From positions 1 through 64,000 of the IMG/VR virus record IMGVR_UViG_3300045125_000140: a DNA stretch of 64,000 nucleotides; one strand, given 5' to 3'. The translations under genes were made by a program, and so were the position numbers. Shown here piece by piece: positions 27,655-36,013 of the stretch (position 1 is its first letter; the number at the start of each line of letters is the position of its first letter). Under the pieces are notes generated by a model, which was not told where the DNA came from, made no database searches, and worked only from the letters and a program-made list of their open reading frames with translations. This DNA is from a virus.

Positions 27655-27896
27655 TTATAAGAATCGGGTTGTCGAGGGTCACCTCGATCGGAAGGTAAGC
27701 GTCAACTCGCTTTCCGTACTGGTAATCTCCGAAAGACTGGGCTACGAACGGGAGCCAGTTAAGGCTCTTCGATACGCCGTCGCCCTCGATGATCTCGCAG
27801 TTCCGGTTTACCGGATGGAACGCAGGAACAACTCGACCAGGGTTATCGAACGGAACATCCGGATCGATCTTTAAGCTGGTTTGTTCCGTTAGGTGT
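27551..27896 (-). pseudogene. Coding fragment without start, baseplate module
   Basis: About 110 codons of clearly natural sequence (KIDPDVPFDNPGRVVPAFHP, NCEIIEGDGVSKSLNWLPF, KRVDAYLPIEVTLDNPI) have no start codon. They lie between the stop of the 27954-29648 ORF and the start of the 24199-27654 ORF. Upstream, natural-looking stretches alternate between frames (TEILLLVDTPNGTNQL in another frame). The region is best read as part of one or both neighbouring genes broken by two or more indels, for example at the three A near 27872. No separate function is assigned. Confidence 0.5.
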
Positions 27897-27953
27897 ATCT
27901 ACAAGCAGGAGAATCTCCGTCCTGCGTGTTATCGACGCCCTTGGATATGCCGG

Positions 27954-29648
27954 CTATCGGATGAGTACTCGGAGCCGAGCGCGATGCTCACCAGAGTCAC
28001 GGGCGATCTTTACCGTGCTGCCCGAGCGCATAGCGGCGTAGAAGGCTACAAGAACCTTGCGGTAATCATCAGTCCAGCGACCGCCGTCCTCGAAGCGAGC
28101 CGGCACCCCAAGCATATCGCTCAGCAGGTGATCGTCGATCAGCGCGTTCTTAAACCAGGCTCGCTCGAATCGATCGCTAGTCTCGACCAGCGTGCCGCCT
28201 AAGTCCGGGCGAACAGTTACTTTAAGATTATCGCCGCTGCACGATACCGTAGGTTTATCAATTCCATCCTGTATCGCGTCGGCGGACACAAGAGTTCCTC
28301 GATAATTCTCGGATTCGTCGACTCGGGTCGGAACTACTGCGGTATATCGGAGCGACTGGATAGCGCCTCGAGCGCTTATTCTCGTACCCGACATAGTTAT
28401 CGGGCTATCGACGATGGTCAGGAAGTTTCCAGCCAGCGGCGTATCCGGAGCGGGGATAAGGCCGAGGTCGGAGCGGTCAACCATCACGGGGAAACGGTCC
28501 GAGTCGATCGGCGAATCAAATTCGATGCCGATAAGTTCGGCGTCTCGATCTAACGTGAGCATCGAATACGAGTGCACGTGATCTATAGGATCCTCGGCGT
28601 CCGTGTACTCGACGTCAACCTGGTCTCCAGGATTAGCGAATACATTGGCGGACAGCTGGATCGTCGACGAATTTAGGAAGCTGTACTGCGAGGAGTACGT
28701 AGCAGACGATCCTGCAGCCGGTGGCCGCAGCAGAATCCCGTTGATATAGACCTTGATCGGGAAATTTGCGTCTTCAACTAGTTGGTTTGTCTTGAGGCGC
28801 AGCGGGCGAGACGTGGGCAGCGATATTGTTTGCGAACGAGTTCTTGCAATATAGCTATATCGGGCGTGATCATGCTCCGCAAAGTGTTCTCCGGTCACTT
28901 GGAGCTGGAGCCCAGCTACCGGAGCGGCGCTGAATGTTATTAATCCTTCGGATACGTCGATGGCGCCGAGGTCAATATTAAATATGGTAACTGTTGCCGT
29001 GTCCGGATTGACCGGCCGGCTCAGCTTAAATGTGGCCTCGCGCTTAGTTGTGGTGAACGACTGGACTCCGGACGAGTCCGAGATCTTGACCGTGATGCCT
29101 GGAGGAAGGGGCGTGTTAAGAGTCAGATAGTTATTGGTGAACGAGAACGGCTTTGGATAGATATCAACATTTAATTTGATAAGTGTACCGGATTTTATCC
29201 ACGTGGTCGCCGAAATCCTTAGCGTGTCAGCACTTACGGATGAGGGGAATACAAACTCTTTCTTAGAGTTGTTACCAAGGAAGGCGGTATCGAATGGATT
29301 GCTGCGGTAGAGCTCCGCATCGGACTCGACTGTGAACGCGGCGTTTGGTTCAAGGAACTTAACCATGCGCACACCGAGCTCGGCCTGCTCTTCGACATTA
29401 CGGAGTAATGGATTTAAAATAAAATCCATGTCGAAGACGAGGCGCGTTCCCGGAACTGCGCCGGATATCGGAGTTACGCTCGGATTCGCGGCGATATCCT
29501 TGGCGTAATTGATCTGATATTCGTCAAGTTCGTTCGTTAAGTAGATCTCGCCGCGTTTTGGTATGTATTTTCCGCCAAAATAGATTCGGCTTGATTCCAG
29601 ATCCAAATACGAGCCCAAATAATAGGTCGTAATTCTCGGATCGAGCAT
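27954..29648 (-). CDS. Baseplate-type structural protein (true start probably 29926)
   Basis: A 564-residue ORF rich in beta strands, starting at an internal ATG (MLDPRITTYYLGSYLDLESS). Upstream in the same frame natural coding continues (SFYRDKLPQKDRVVLSKLWE, TRIIEDDYAALFQTAANARL) to about 29900. There, one extra T at 29899-29902 would join it to ATG 29926 (MKSFDPEVF), which overlaps the preceding stop as ATGA. The whole protein is then about 660 residues. Position directly after the J-like wedge gene suggests a baseplate wedge component. The early motif KDRVVLSKLWEGVTRIIEDD is a helical tail-attachment-like region. The family is not recognised with certainty. Confidence 0.65.
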   Translation of the reverse strand: MLDPRITTYYLGSYLDLESSRIYFGGKYIPKRGEIYLTNELDEYQINYAKDIAANPSVTPISGAVPGTRLVFDMDFILNPLLRNVEEQAELGVRMVKFLEPNAAFTVESDAELYRSNPFDTAFLGNNSKKEFVFPSSVSADTLRISATTWIKSGTLIKLNVDIYPKPFSFTNNYLTLNTPLPPGITVKISDSSGVQSFTTTKREATFKLSRPVNPDTATVTIFNIDLGAIDVSEGLITFSAAPVAGLQLQVTGEHFAEHDHARYSYIARTRSQTISLPTSRPLRLKTNQLVEDANFPIKVYINGILLRPPAAGSSATYSSQYSFLNSSTIQLSANVFANPGDQVDVEYTDAEDPIDHVHSYSMLTLDRDAELIGIEFDSPIDSDRFPVMVDRSDLGLIPAPDTPLAGNFLTIVDSPITMSGTRISARGAIQSLRYTAVVPTRVDESENYRGTLVSADAIQDGIDKPTVSCSGDNLKVTVRPDLGGTLVETSDRFERAWFKNALIDDHLLSDMLGVPARFEDGGRWTDDYRKVLVAFYAAMRSGSTVKIARDSGEHRARLRVLIR

Positions 29649-29922
29649 GAATCCGCTAACGAAGCTCTTTACTACGTGGCGGTGACGAGATTTACGGATC
29701 TCCCATGTTCCGAATTCGTGGTAAGCCCACGATCTAGGAGAAAGGACCGAGCTGGTAGCTAGCCGCGCGTTAGCCGCGGTCTGGAATAGGGCGGCGTAAT
29801 CGTCCTCGATGATACGAGTTACGCCCTCCCACAGCTTACTAAGAACTACGCGGTCCTTTTGCGGAAGCTTATCTCTGTAAAATGACGGAATGGCCCCGAA
29901 AAGACTTCCGGATCAAAAGATT

Positions 29923-30438
29923 TCATCCGAGCTTCCTGATGCTAAGAGTTGCGGCAGGGCGGAACACCTGATTGCCGCTCACCGACACTCTATCCTGCGA
30001 CGATACCGAATCAACGTTGCCGTCACCCATGTCCGTATTCATGAGAAGGGTGACGGGCATCTTGATATCGGTCACGCCGAAGAGATGGAGCAGCGAAATG
30101 ATCTCGCTTATGGTGATCTCCGAGTCAAATCCCTTCGACAGAACCAGATCTCTAAATACCTGCTCGATATCTTCTATCAGCGCGGGGCCGGTATAGCTCA
30201 TATCTAGATTAACGAGAGAGATCAGCGGGCGCACGACCTGAATGTCCTTCGTGACGTCTCGATTTTCGTCGAGTTTAAGGAAGGTATCGATCGTGTTGTA
30301 GTCTGCGTTGGTCAGATACGTGACTCTCAAACGGGCCCCCGCGAAGGCGAGCCCATCTGTCGTATCAGGATCGCGGATAACTATGACGTCCTTAGTACTG
30401 GAGGTTGCAAACGCAGCTCGAGAGCTCGCTCTGACCAA
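29923..30438 (-). CDS. C-terminal part of the baseplate J-like protein
   Basis: Taken alone this is a 171-residue ORF, but sequence upstream of its nominal start in the same frame is natural (RELTPNRHYALVRASSRAAF) and overlaps the end of the J-like ORF. Joining them by +1 near 30471-30478 gives a single protein of about 653 residues, close to the length of T4 gp6 (660). It contains ADYNTIDTFLKLDENRDVTK, DLVLSKGFDSEITISEII and LLHLFGVTDIKMPVTLLM, helical and beta segments in keeping with the gp6/GpJ C-terminal region. Confidence 0.6.
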   Translation of the reverse strand: MVRASSRAAFATSSTKDVIVIRDPDTTDGLAFAGARLRVTYLTNADYNTIDTFLKLDENRDVTKDIQVVRPLISLVNLDMSYTGPALIEDIEQVFRDLVLSKGFDSEITISEIISLLHLFGVTDIKMPVTLLMNTDMGDGNVDSVSSQDRVSVSGNQVFRPAATLSIRKLG

Positions 30439-31873
30439 CGCATAATGCCTGTTCGGTGTAAGTTCGCGTATGAATCTCGTCGGTATCGATTTCGAGCTGC
30501 TCTATCTTGGTGATTGTAAGAACAGGGAGCTCGAATCCAATACCGTCTTCGAATATAGCGACGCCCGCGTCGTTATTGGGTGATGTCTGGATCGGAATCT
30601 CAGCAACACCCGCGGCGTCCGTGAGCACCTTACCCACGACAACGGCTTTCTCGATGTCCGCGGACGAATCAACGTATACGTCGATCTTTCCGCCGATATG
30701 GAAGTTATTAGCCGCCGTCGGGCCGATGATTGTATATTTGAATCTATTGTCCTGATCGTCCGACAACGACGTGGTGTTGAACGGACGGTCGGTGAGCAGA
30801 AGCATCTTGTTCTCGCCACCGAACTCTACCGGGCCTGTGATCACGCGGGTGATCGTATAATCGCCGGTGTCGTCGACCGTGCCCTCATTACCATACAGCC
30901 GGATGCGATGACCGGGGCGAACGGCGACGCGTTCGATAGTCACGCCGTCCAGCGACGTCTCGAGGTTAAGATAATCGAGGTCCAGGAGATCATAAATAGC
31001 GCCAACGAACGGGACGTTGGTGTACAGGTTTCCGTTGGGGTCGGCGAACTCGATCTCGCCCGAGTTATTTAACGGGACGTTGTGCTTCTTGCACATCGAT
31101 ACCCGGAACAGCTCCTGGAAGTCGACGTTAACGGCCACCACGTCACGGGTCATGGCCTTATCGCCGAAGCCGGAGACCTTTACACGGCGCACGGACGAGA
31201 AGTTATCGAGGATAGTCTTCTCGATGCCGTCGCGCTTGACTAGGTCGCGATTAACTACGCTATTTATAATCCGCAGGTAGAGGTCGGTGTTTGAATCCCG
31301 ATTCTGGCCTGAGGTAAACCCGAGCTCGTTATTGGTGCGGGTCGCGCCTTTGATGCCTTGCGATATAGTCACAGTGCCGGCGCTTACGGACTGATCTTCG
31401 CCGATAGCTACCGAGACTACGGGAACATCGACATAGTACTCGGCGGTCGAAGGCAGGAAGTTCGCCTCGAGCTCTTCCTCGGTCACGAAGACATTCGAGG
31501 AGGGGACGAATACTCTTCCGGCCGAATCGAGGAACCTGGCGGTGGTCGTGATATTAACTGGCTGTACCACGCTGAAAAACACACGCTGAACTCCGCGAGC
31601 CTGGGCGCCGTCTCGGCGCGACACCAGGAAGTTCGAGGCGAGCGAGTCCATTTCCGACTCGTTCATTACCTGGAAGTTCCGGAGCTTCAGGTTGCGCGAC
31701 ATGACTCGAATATAGTCACGGTGCGGCTGGAGCATAAGGGCGATAGGGCGTACGATCAGATCGTGGATCGCCGACCCATCATTTAGGTTGAGGTCCGGAT
31801 AGCTTTCCTTGAGCAGGTCGATGAGAAACTGCTCGACAGGAATGTTGAATCGGACTTTATCGGATGCCGCCAT
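30392..31873 (-). CDS. Baseplate J-like / gp6-like wedge protein
   Basis: A baseplate assembly protein of the GpJ/gp6 family. N-terminal FLIDLLKESYPDLNLNDGSA and IHDLIVRPIALMLQPHRDYI match the family's opening helices, and AGTVTISQGIKGATRTNNEL followed by NTDLYLRIINSVVNRDLVKR lies in the conserved core, which builds the wedge ring around the tail tube. I chose ATG 31873 because GGAG lies 6 bases upstream; the alternative TTG at 31885 includes that site. The last 30 residues of this frame (from HTRTYTEQ on) look unnatural, and the genuine C-terminus is probably the 29923-30438 frame. Confidence 0.75.
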   Translation of the reverse strand: MAASDKVRFNIPVEQFLIDLLKESYPDLNLNDGSAIHDLIVRPIALMLQPHRDYIRVMSRNLKLRNFQVMNESEMDSLASNFLVSRRDGAQARGVQRVFFSVVQPVNITTTARFLDSAGRVFVPSSNVFVTEEELEANFLPSTAEYYVDVPVVSVAIGEDQSVSAGTVTISQGIKGATRTNNELGFTSGQNRDSNTDLYLRIINSVVNRDLVKRDGIEKTILDNFSSVRRVKVSGFGDKAMTRDVVAVNVDFQELFRVSMCKKHNVPLNNSGEIEFADPNGNLYTNVPFVGAIYDLLDLDYLNLETSLDGVTIERVAVRPGHRIRLYGNEGTVDDTGDYTITRVITGPVEFGGENKMLLLTDRPFNTTSLSDDQDNRFKYTIIGPTAANNFHIGGKIDVYVDSSADIEKAVVVGKVLTDAAGVAEIPIQTSPNNDAGVAIFEDGIGFELPVLTITKIEQLEIDTDEIHTRTYTEQALCVGQSELSSCVCNLQY

Positions 31874-31918
31874 CAATAGCTCCAAAGGTCAAAAATAGTG
31901 TAACCTTAACTTGAATTC

Positions 31919-31939
31919 ACCTGGATTAGTAGTTACCAG
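31919..31939. promoter_or_regulatory. Inverted repeat in a divergent intergenic region
   Basis: The 90 bases between the minus-strand baseplate operon (start 31873) and the plus-strand gene at 31965 hold an inverted repeat, CCTGG...CCAGG, with a 12-base spacer, and a strong AGGAGG at 31955 for the plus gene. Divergent promoters must lie here, but no copy of the two-part phage promoter seen elsewhere is present. Confidence 0.3.
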
Positions 31940-31964
31940 GTTATTCTAGTATTTAGGAGGACGT

Positions 31965-32173
31965 ATGCGCACGAACGAGTTAACCAAGGTCAAACTCTCT
32001 ACTAAAAAGAGATACCAGAGACCGCTAAGAAACACAAGTTGAGGGAAGCATTTCCGCTGCTCAGCAGCCTGCTCCATAGTTACGACCCGGATACAGCCGA
32101 CGGAATGACTATCGGGTTGACCAACGGATTGCGCGATATATTCCTGCACGTTAAGAAGGGGGATTCGATATGA
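31965..32173 (+). CDS. Small hypothetical protein, about 69 aa (frame-shifted)
   Basis: ATG 31965 has AGGAGG 4 bases upstream. The frame stops after 25 codons, but with one more A in the run 32004-32008 it reads on as KKEIPETAKKHKLREAFPLL and SYDPDTADGMTIGLTNGLRD, ending at 32173 in an ATGA overlap with the next gene. Both the strong ribosome binding site and the coupled stop support the repaired reading. A basic N-terminus is followed by a helical, acidic half. The function is unknown; it pairs with the 32170 gene as a two-gene operon. Confidence 0.6.
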
Positions 32174-32781
32174 CTCCGTTTAAGAACCGCGCCAACTGGG
32201 ATAAGGCGTTATTTGAGGTCGGAAATAATCTGAGCGATGAGGATGCTCTTATCGAGCTGCTTCGAGCTGACGCGGCCCTCGCCGCGATGATTCAACCGAT
32301 CATGGCCCGTGACGCCGATATAGCCGCTGGGCTTATCATGGCGATGGTTACCTCTGACGCCGTGTTCCAAGGGCGCATGCGGCCCCTCAGCATCGACCAG
32401 ATGATCGACCGTGAATACGAGGAGATCGAGGAAGATGAGCCGGCGCCGGAACGAGATATAATGGCGGATCTCCTGGAAGAGGAGTCTGATGAATATGCCG
32501 CCGACGCACCGCCGGTAATAGACGAGCCGGCAACGGGTGCAGGGTCCGGGAGCAGCACAGCCGATCTTAAGGCTATGCTCCGCACGCTCAGCGAAATCGG
32601 AGACATTACACCGAAGATTTCATACAATAGCGAGCTGGACCGTCTCGAGGTCAGCGTGAGCTTTGATAAAGAGGTCGACGCCAGCTTAGTGGCTACTCTT
32701 ATATCCGCCTTCTACGAAATCTCGCCCTCAACTACGATCCGCACCGATAACGGCGGAATCGTTATTTGCGCCGCCGTTTAG
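32170..32781 (+). CDS. Acidic hypothetical protein, 203 aa
   Basis: The start ATG overlaps the preceding stop (ATGA). The middle section is strongly acidic and probably disordered (EYEEIEEDEPAPERD, LLEEESDEYAAD). The C-terminal 80 residues form a likely small alpha/beta domain (YNSELDRLEVSVSFDKEVDA, TLISAFYEISPSTTIRTDNG). The gene's 3' end overlaps the 3' end of the minus-strand gene at 32762 by 20 bases, so transcription converges here. No family was recognised. A chaperone or assembly-adaptor role would fit its composition but is only a guess. Confidence 0.6.
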   Translation: MTPFKNRANWDKALFEVGNNLSDEDALIELLRADAALAAMIQPIMARDADIAAGLIMAMVTSDAVFQGRMRPLSIDQMIDREYEEIEEDEPAPERDIMADLLEEESDEYAADAPPVIDEPATGAGSGSSTADLKAMLRTLSEIGDITPKISYNSELDRLEVSVSFDKEVDASLVATLISAFYEISPSTTIRTDNGGIVICAAV

Positions 32782-33202
32782 GCTCGTCCGGCAAGAAGGG
32801 TAGCGGCGCGGGGGCCTTAGCCGGCTTCTTCGCCGCAGGCTTCGGAGGAGCCTTGGTGGCCGGCCTGCTCTCCGGTACCTTTACAGGTTCCGCGGGTCTG
32901 CTGGCCGGGGCCGATTCAACTTTTGGCTTTTTAGGCAATACTTCGGGCGCTTTAAGTTTGAACTGCTCTTCGTTATATCTCTTCAGCAGTTCAATCAGAT
33001 CGTTTCTTGAGGATGACTCTTTGAATGCGGCTATGTTAGGTGGAACTAGCGGGCCCTTCCAAGGAGCAGTGGGGCCTACGACCACAGGCACATCGTGCTG
33101 AATGCCGCCAACCAGTGCAGCCTTGTGAGCGGCTTTAATCGCAGAGTTTATTTCGGCGGCGGTCGGCTTACCCTTTACTTTGGGCTTTAGATGCGTGCTC
33201 AT
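32762..33202 (-). CDS. Pro/Lys/Ala-rich C-terminal part of the 3D-domain protein
   Basis: A 146-residue ORF (MSTHLKPKVKGKPTAAEINS). After a helical start and NDLIELLKRYNEEQFKLKAP it becomes a low-complexity Pro/Lys/Ala tail (ATKAPPKPAAKKPAKAPAP). There is no ribosome binding site before its ATG. Reading upstream in frame gives KAGNRDKTYHIDQRSA, which continues the 3D domain of the gene upstream after removing one base at 33248-33251. So this is probably the C-terminal tail of that protein and not a separate gene. Confidence 0.55.
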   Translation of the reverse strand: MSTHLKPKVKGKPTAAEINSAIKAAHKAALVGGIQHDVPVVVGPTAPWKGPLVPPNIAAFKESSSRNDLIELLKRYNEEQFKLKAPEVLPKKPKVESAPASRPAEPVKVPESRPATKAPPKPAAKKPAKAPAPLPFLPDEPKRRRK

Positions 33203-33230
33203 CGCGGAGCGCTGGTCGATATGATATGTC

Positions 33231-33638
33231 TTATCCCTGTTTCCAGCTTTTCTTCATTGCTCCGCCTGTGTCATCCGCCACAACCCAGCCCTTGCCCGGA
33301 ATAAATAGCCAGGATCGCTCTGGAATAGCGGAAGGATCGACAGCTGCTCCTGGCTGGCTGGCTATTCCGCCGTATGCGGTGTCACGATCGATTCCTCGCT
33401 TGGCGTGCCCCTCGCAGCATGTGGGACATGGGCAGTAATTGGTGAGCTTGGCCGAGATCGTTTTAAAGCCTTCCGGAAGCGGCTCGAGTTTCGGAATATT
33501 TAGATCTTTTATATCTTGGCCGCCCGCTCCAGCGGTAAGCGCCGCGGCTAACCCAGCGTTACGCAGAACTTCCTTAAATCCGGCTTCCTTTTGGAGCTCG
33601 TCCAGAAACGCGTCAAATACAACGGCGTGTCGGCTCAT
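33231..33638 (-). CDS. Tagged 3D-domain peptidoglycan-active protein
   Basis: The N-terminus has a variant of the shared tag (FDAFLDELQKEAG, residues 8-20). From residue 65 it matches the 3D (three-aspartate) domain of lytic transglycosylase-like cell-wall enzymes: TNYCPCPTCCEG, AVDPSAIPERS (99-109), then VADDTGGAMK with two of the family's aspartates. The third expected element, H-I-D, appears only in another frame (KTYHIDQRSA) just downstream of four T at 33248-33251, so the printed C-terminus KSWKQG is probably wrong and the protein continues into the 32762-33202 frame. It would cleave peptidoglycan, perhaps during entry or lysis. Confidence 0.65.
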   Translation of the reverse strand: MSRHAVVFDAFLDELQKEAGFKEVLRNAGLAAALTAGAGGQDIKDLNIPKLEPLPEGFKTISAKLTNYCPCPTCCEGHAKRGIDRDTAYGGIASQPGAAVDPSAIPERSWLFIPGKGWVVADDTGGAMKKSWKQG

Positions 33639-34095
33639 TGCATCTGGGGGAGCCGTGAGGCGCTGTCGCTTCTGGGAATCCTCTGGACTGAGCGTCGCGC
33701 GATTTCTTTGCCATGTAGCTTGCGCCCATCGCGCGCGACGCGGAAGTGGTCGGGTCTGCCGACGGAGTAACGGCGCTCGTGCGCAACGGATTGGTCTTCG
33801 GAGGCGGAGGAGGCGGCGTCTCGTAAGACGAGGTGGACGGATTCTGCGCCGTCGGCTCCGCCGGCTTGGGCAAATTCATCCAGTCGCTCTTGCTCATAGC
33901 TATCTTCGCCATCGCGCTGACGAACACCTGCCCAAACCCGGCTGTCTTATTGTGGGTTTGGGCGAGGTATTGCGGAAGAATCGCTTTGGCGAAGCCCGAC
34001 TTCCCCATTATGGCGTCCGGCGGAACATTAGCGAACATGCCCTTGGCGATGTTCTCGGATGCGCAGGACGCTAATTTGAGGAAGGCGTTCGGCAT
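33613..34095 (-). CDS. Hypothetical Pro-rich protein, 160 aa
   Basis: The protein begins MPNAFLKLASCASENIAKGM, a weak form of the shared tag, and carries a second tag-like segment near residue 60 (FVSAMAKIAMSKSDW). The second half is low-complexity Pro/Ser/Thr (SYETPPPPPPKTNP). The printed C-terminus runs 26 bases into the next gene; adding one C at 33646-33650 would instead end it as HGSPQMQ with an ATGA overlap onto the 3D-domain gene, which matches the habit of this operon. Function unknown. Confidence 0.55.
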   Translation of the reverse strand: MPNAFLKLASCASENIAKGMFANVPPDAIMGKSGFAKAILPQYLAQTHNKTAGFGQVFVSAMAKIAMSKSDWMNLPKPAEPTAQNPSTSSYETPPPPPPKTNPLRTSAVTPSADPTTSASRAMGASYMAKKSRDAQSRGFPEATAPHGSPRCNEPTRRCI

Positions 34096-34099
34096 TATA

Positions 34100-34516
34100 T
34101 CACTTACGGCCGAACAGGCCTTTAAGCTTGCTCATGAAACCTTGACCCTTTAAGTGTTTTAGATATTGTTCCGCAAGTTCGTTACGGCGAGCCATCTCCT
34201 CGGTAAGATTATGCTTCGATCTCGCGCCGAGAACACCACCGGTTGCTCCGCCGAGCAGTGTTGATCCTAAGCCTACCGTCTTCATCTTCTCTTCGAGAAG
34301 ATTGTTGAACATCGAGTCATGCATCGGGGAGTTAGGCATGGGGAATTTCCCCATTCCAGGAACGTCAATCGCAAGATCATCAACACCCTTTGCGGCGAGA
34401 AGAGCCGATAAGCCCGCTCCGCCAAGGCCGCCTAAAAGAAGGCCCTTAAGTGTTCCTGATCCAGCACCGGCGATTTTTTCAAGTTCAGTAAAGAAACCAA
34501 GTTCAAATGAGTTCAT
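34100..34516 (-). CDS. Tagged glycine-zipper protein, 138 aa
   Basis: Starts with the shared tag MNSFELGFFTELEKIAG. This is followed by a glycine-rich hydrophobic stretch (LKGLLLGGLGGAGLSALLAA), a second glycine zipper (LGSTLLGGATGGVLGARS), and a basic C-terminal helix (SKLKGLFGRK). Such zippers associate with membranes or pack tightly in oligomers. The SD AGGAAAG precedes ATG 34516. It may be an internal virion protein delivered with the DNA, by analogy with tagged internal proteins of T4, but nothing else in the sequence proves it. Confidence 0.65.
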   Translation of the reverse strand: MNSFELGFFTELEKIAGAGSGTLKGLLLGGLGGAGLSALLAAKGVDDLAIDVPGMGKFPMPNSPMHDSMFNNLLEEKMKTVGLGSTLLGGATGGVLGARSKHNLTEEMARRNELAEQYLKHLKGQGFMSKLKGLFGRK

Positions 34517-34599
34517 GTGATATCACTTTCCTGAGAGAAGCGCTTTGAGCTTGTCTTTGAGTTCCACACGTATCTATTATAGGATTTTTGGTAGTCGTA
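34517..34599 (-). other. Short gap, probably the frame-shifted end of the upstream gene
   Basis: Between two tagged genes. The minus strand holds natural-looking pieces in two frames (DTTTKNPIIDT, then ELKDKLKALLSGK with its stop just before the next ribosome binding site), which suggests the 34600 gene continues to about 34520 after indels. A TATAAT-like box also occurs here on the minus strand, so a promoter cannot be excluded. Confidence 0.3.
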
Positions 34600-35238
34600 T
34601 CACCGGTCACGTACATCAAGTTGGTATGTTCCAAATACAGAGGGAAACATAGCTCCTCCGAGGGCCGCAGGAACACCTAACGCGAGAGCGTTAGATAAAC
34701 GCTGTCTGGCGCCGCCGTTACCGATCGGGGCAGACGCGCCGAGTGCTGCGCCAAGGAGGCCGGTTATTGCAGCGGCCTTCCGCCGGCTAAACTTCGGCTC
34801 TAGCGCTTCATTGTATAAGTCCTTATTTAGACGGGTTGCGGCGGTTATTGCAGGCCCGACTGCCCCGCCTAAAAATTGCCCATAGAGTTGGGCCTTCCTG
34901 CTCTTACCCAGAGTGGCACCGAGGTGACTGCCGGCGAGCTGTCCGGCGGTTGAGAGACCAAGATCTAGTAGTAAGTGCTTATTCGTATAAGGTTCCTTGT
35001 CAACTTCGGGAGGAGAGTCAAAAACTACGAGCTCATGGTCATTTGTTCCCGGTATCGGCCTACGCATCGTACGTACTCTCGGATTATCTTCGAAATAGTC
35101 GGGCAAAAATTCTTTCGGTCCACGCCACCGTGTGTTGCCCAGCATGTCGTATGTCACCACCATCGGCTCGACGGGGCTTGCGGATGCCGACGCAACCTTA
35201 ATAAGTTCGTCAAAGAAGCCGAGTTCGAAGCTGTTCAT
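34600..35238 (-). CDS. Tagged glycine-zipper protein, 212 aa (paralogue of 35235-36005)
   Basis: Opens with MNSFELGFFDELIKVAS, the shared tag. Residues 20-90 are polar, and the C-terminal 120 residues repeat the neighbour's design: VGPAITAATRLNKDLYNEAL, then PKFSRRKAAAITGLLGAAL, then GGARQRLSNALALGVPAALG. The same blocks are at 35235-36005 (VGPAINAAIRSNKKL, AKFSRAKAGAITGLIGAAL, GSARHRLAAALSLGIPAA), so the two genes arose by tandem duplication. The end may be extended by frameshifts to about 34520. Function unknown; membrane-active or virion-internal is suggested by composition. Confidence 0.65.
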   Translation of the reverse strand: MNSFELGFFDELIKVASASASPVEPMVVTYDMLGNTRWRGPKEFLPDYFEDNPRVRTMRRPIPGTNDHELVVFDSPPEVDKEPYTNKHLLLDLGLSTAGQLAGSHLGATLGKSRKAQLYGQFLGGAVGPAITAATRLNKDLYNEALEPKFSRRKAAAITGLLGAALGASAPIGNGGARQRLSNALALGVPAALGGAMFPSVFGTYQLDVRDR

Positions 35239-36005
35239 ATCAGGCTTTCGTTGTTCCGAAGCAAGGCGGGCGACCCAGCACCAAAAGCGGCCGCCGGAAT
35301 ACCGAGCGAGAGAGCTGCGGCTAGGCGATGTCTGGCGCTACCGTCTCCCATCGGAGCAGCTGCGCCAAGCGCCGCACCAATGAGCCCGGTTATTGCACCG
35401 GCCTTTGCCCGGCTAAACTTCGCCTTTTTGCCCTGCTCTTTTAGCTTCTTATTGGAACGGATTGCCGCATTTATTGCCGGCCCGACTGTCGCGCCTACAA
35501 ATTTGCCCAAGTCTTCGTGATCCTCGTGTCCACCCATAACGCGGGCGAGGCGTTTTCCGGCAAAGCCGCCGCCGAGGCCGAGCGCGATATCAATTAGATC
35601 GTCTTTAATCGTTTCAGGTGCGCCAGTAGGAGTCGAGAGAATGTTGTCGACAGTCTTCTTTAATCCGCCCGATTCAGCGGACTTGCTCATATCGCCGCCT
35701 TGATTACGCGCATCTCTAATGGCCTTAACCTTGGCGTATCTCTTGGCGCGGTCCATTACGGCAACATCATCGGCTGTGGGCGCTTTGGATCTGGCCTCTC
35801 TTGTCGGATCTTTGCTTACCGGTCCGCCACCAGGAGCTCGCTGATCTTGTTGGCTGTCGCGGTGAGCCATCGCGCCAAGATCCGCTTTGCCGCGCTTACC
35901 TAAAACGGGTTCCATTTTTGGGTCGCGGTATAACTCGTAGAGCTCTTTGCTGCTTGTTGCGATTTTTTGCAGCTCGTCAAAGAAACCAAATTCAAAATGG
36001 TTCAT
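35235..36005 (-). CDS. Tagged glycine-zipper protein, 256 aa
   Basis: Starts MNHFEFGFFDELQKIAT (shared tag). The next 100 residues are charged and probably disordered (GAMAHRDSQQDQRAPGGGP). The C-terminal half is the block shared with the neighbouring gene, with small-residue helices (GAITGLIGAALGAAAPMGDG) that could insert into or lie on a membrane. The stop overlaps the next gene's start as ATGA. It belongs to the 33-38 kb tagged cluster. No enzymatic motif was seen. Confidence 0.65.
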   Translation of the reverse strand: MNHFEFGFFDELQKIATSSKELYELYRDPKMEPVLGKRGKADLGAMAHRDSQQDQRAPGGGPVSKDPTREARSKAPTADDVAVMDRAKRYAKVKAIRDARNQGGDMSKSAESGGLKKTVDNILSTPTGAPETIKDDLIDIALGLGGGFAGKRLARVMGGHEDHEDLGKFVGATVGPAINAAIRSNKKLKEQGKKAKFSRAKAGAITGLIGAALGAAAPMGDGSARHRLAAALSLGIPAAAFGAGSPALLRNNESLI

Positions 36006-36013
36006 GGCAGATC

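Noticed and set aside
33439-34153. Plus-strand genes across the 33-36 kb tagged cluster
   Set aside because: Long plus-strand frames exist because the minus-strand genes are GC-rich, but their translations are low-complexity and they lack start signals, while the minus-strand frames carry conserved tags and ATGA overlaps.
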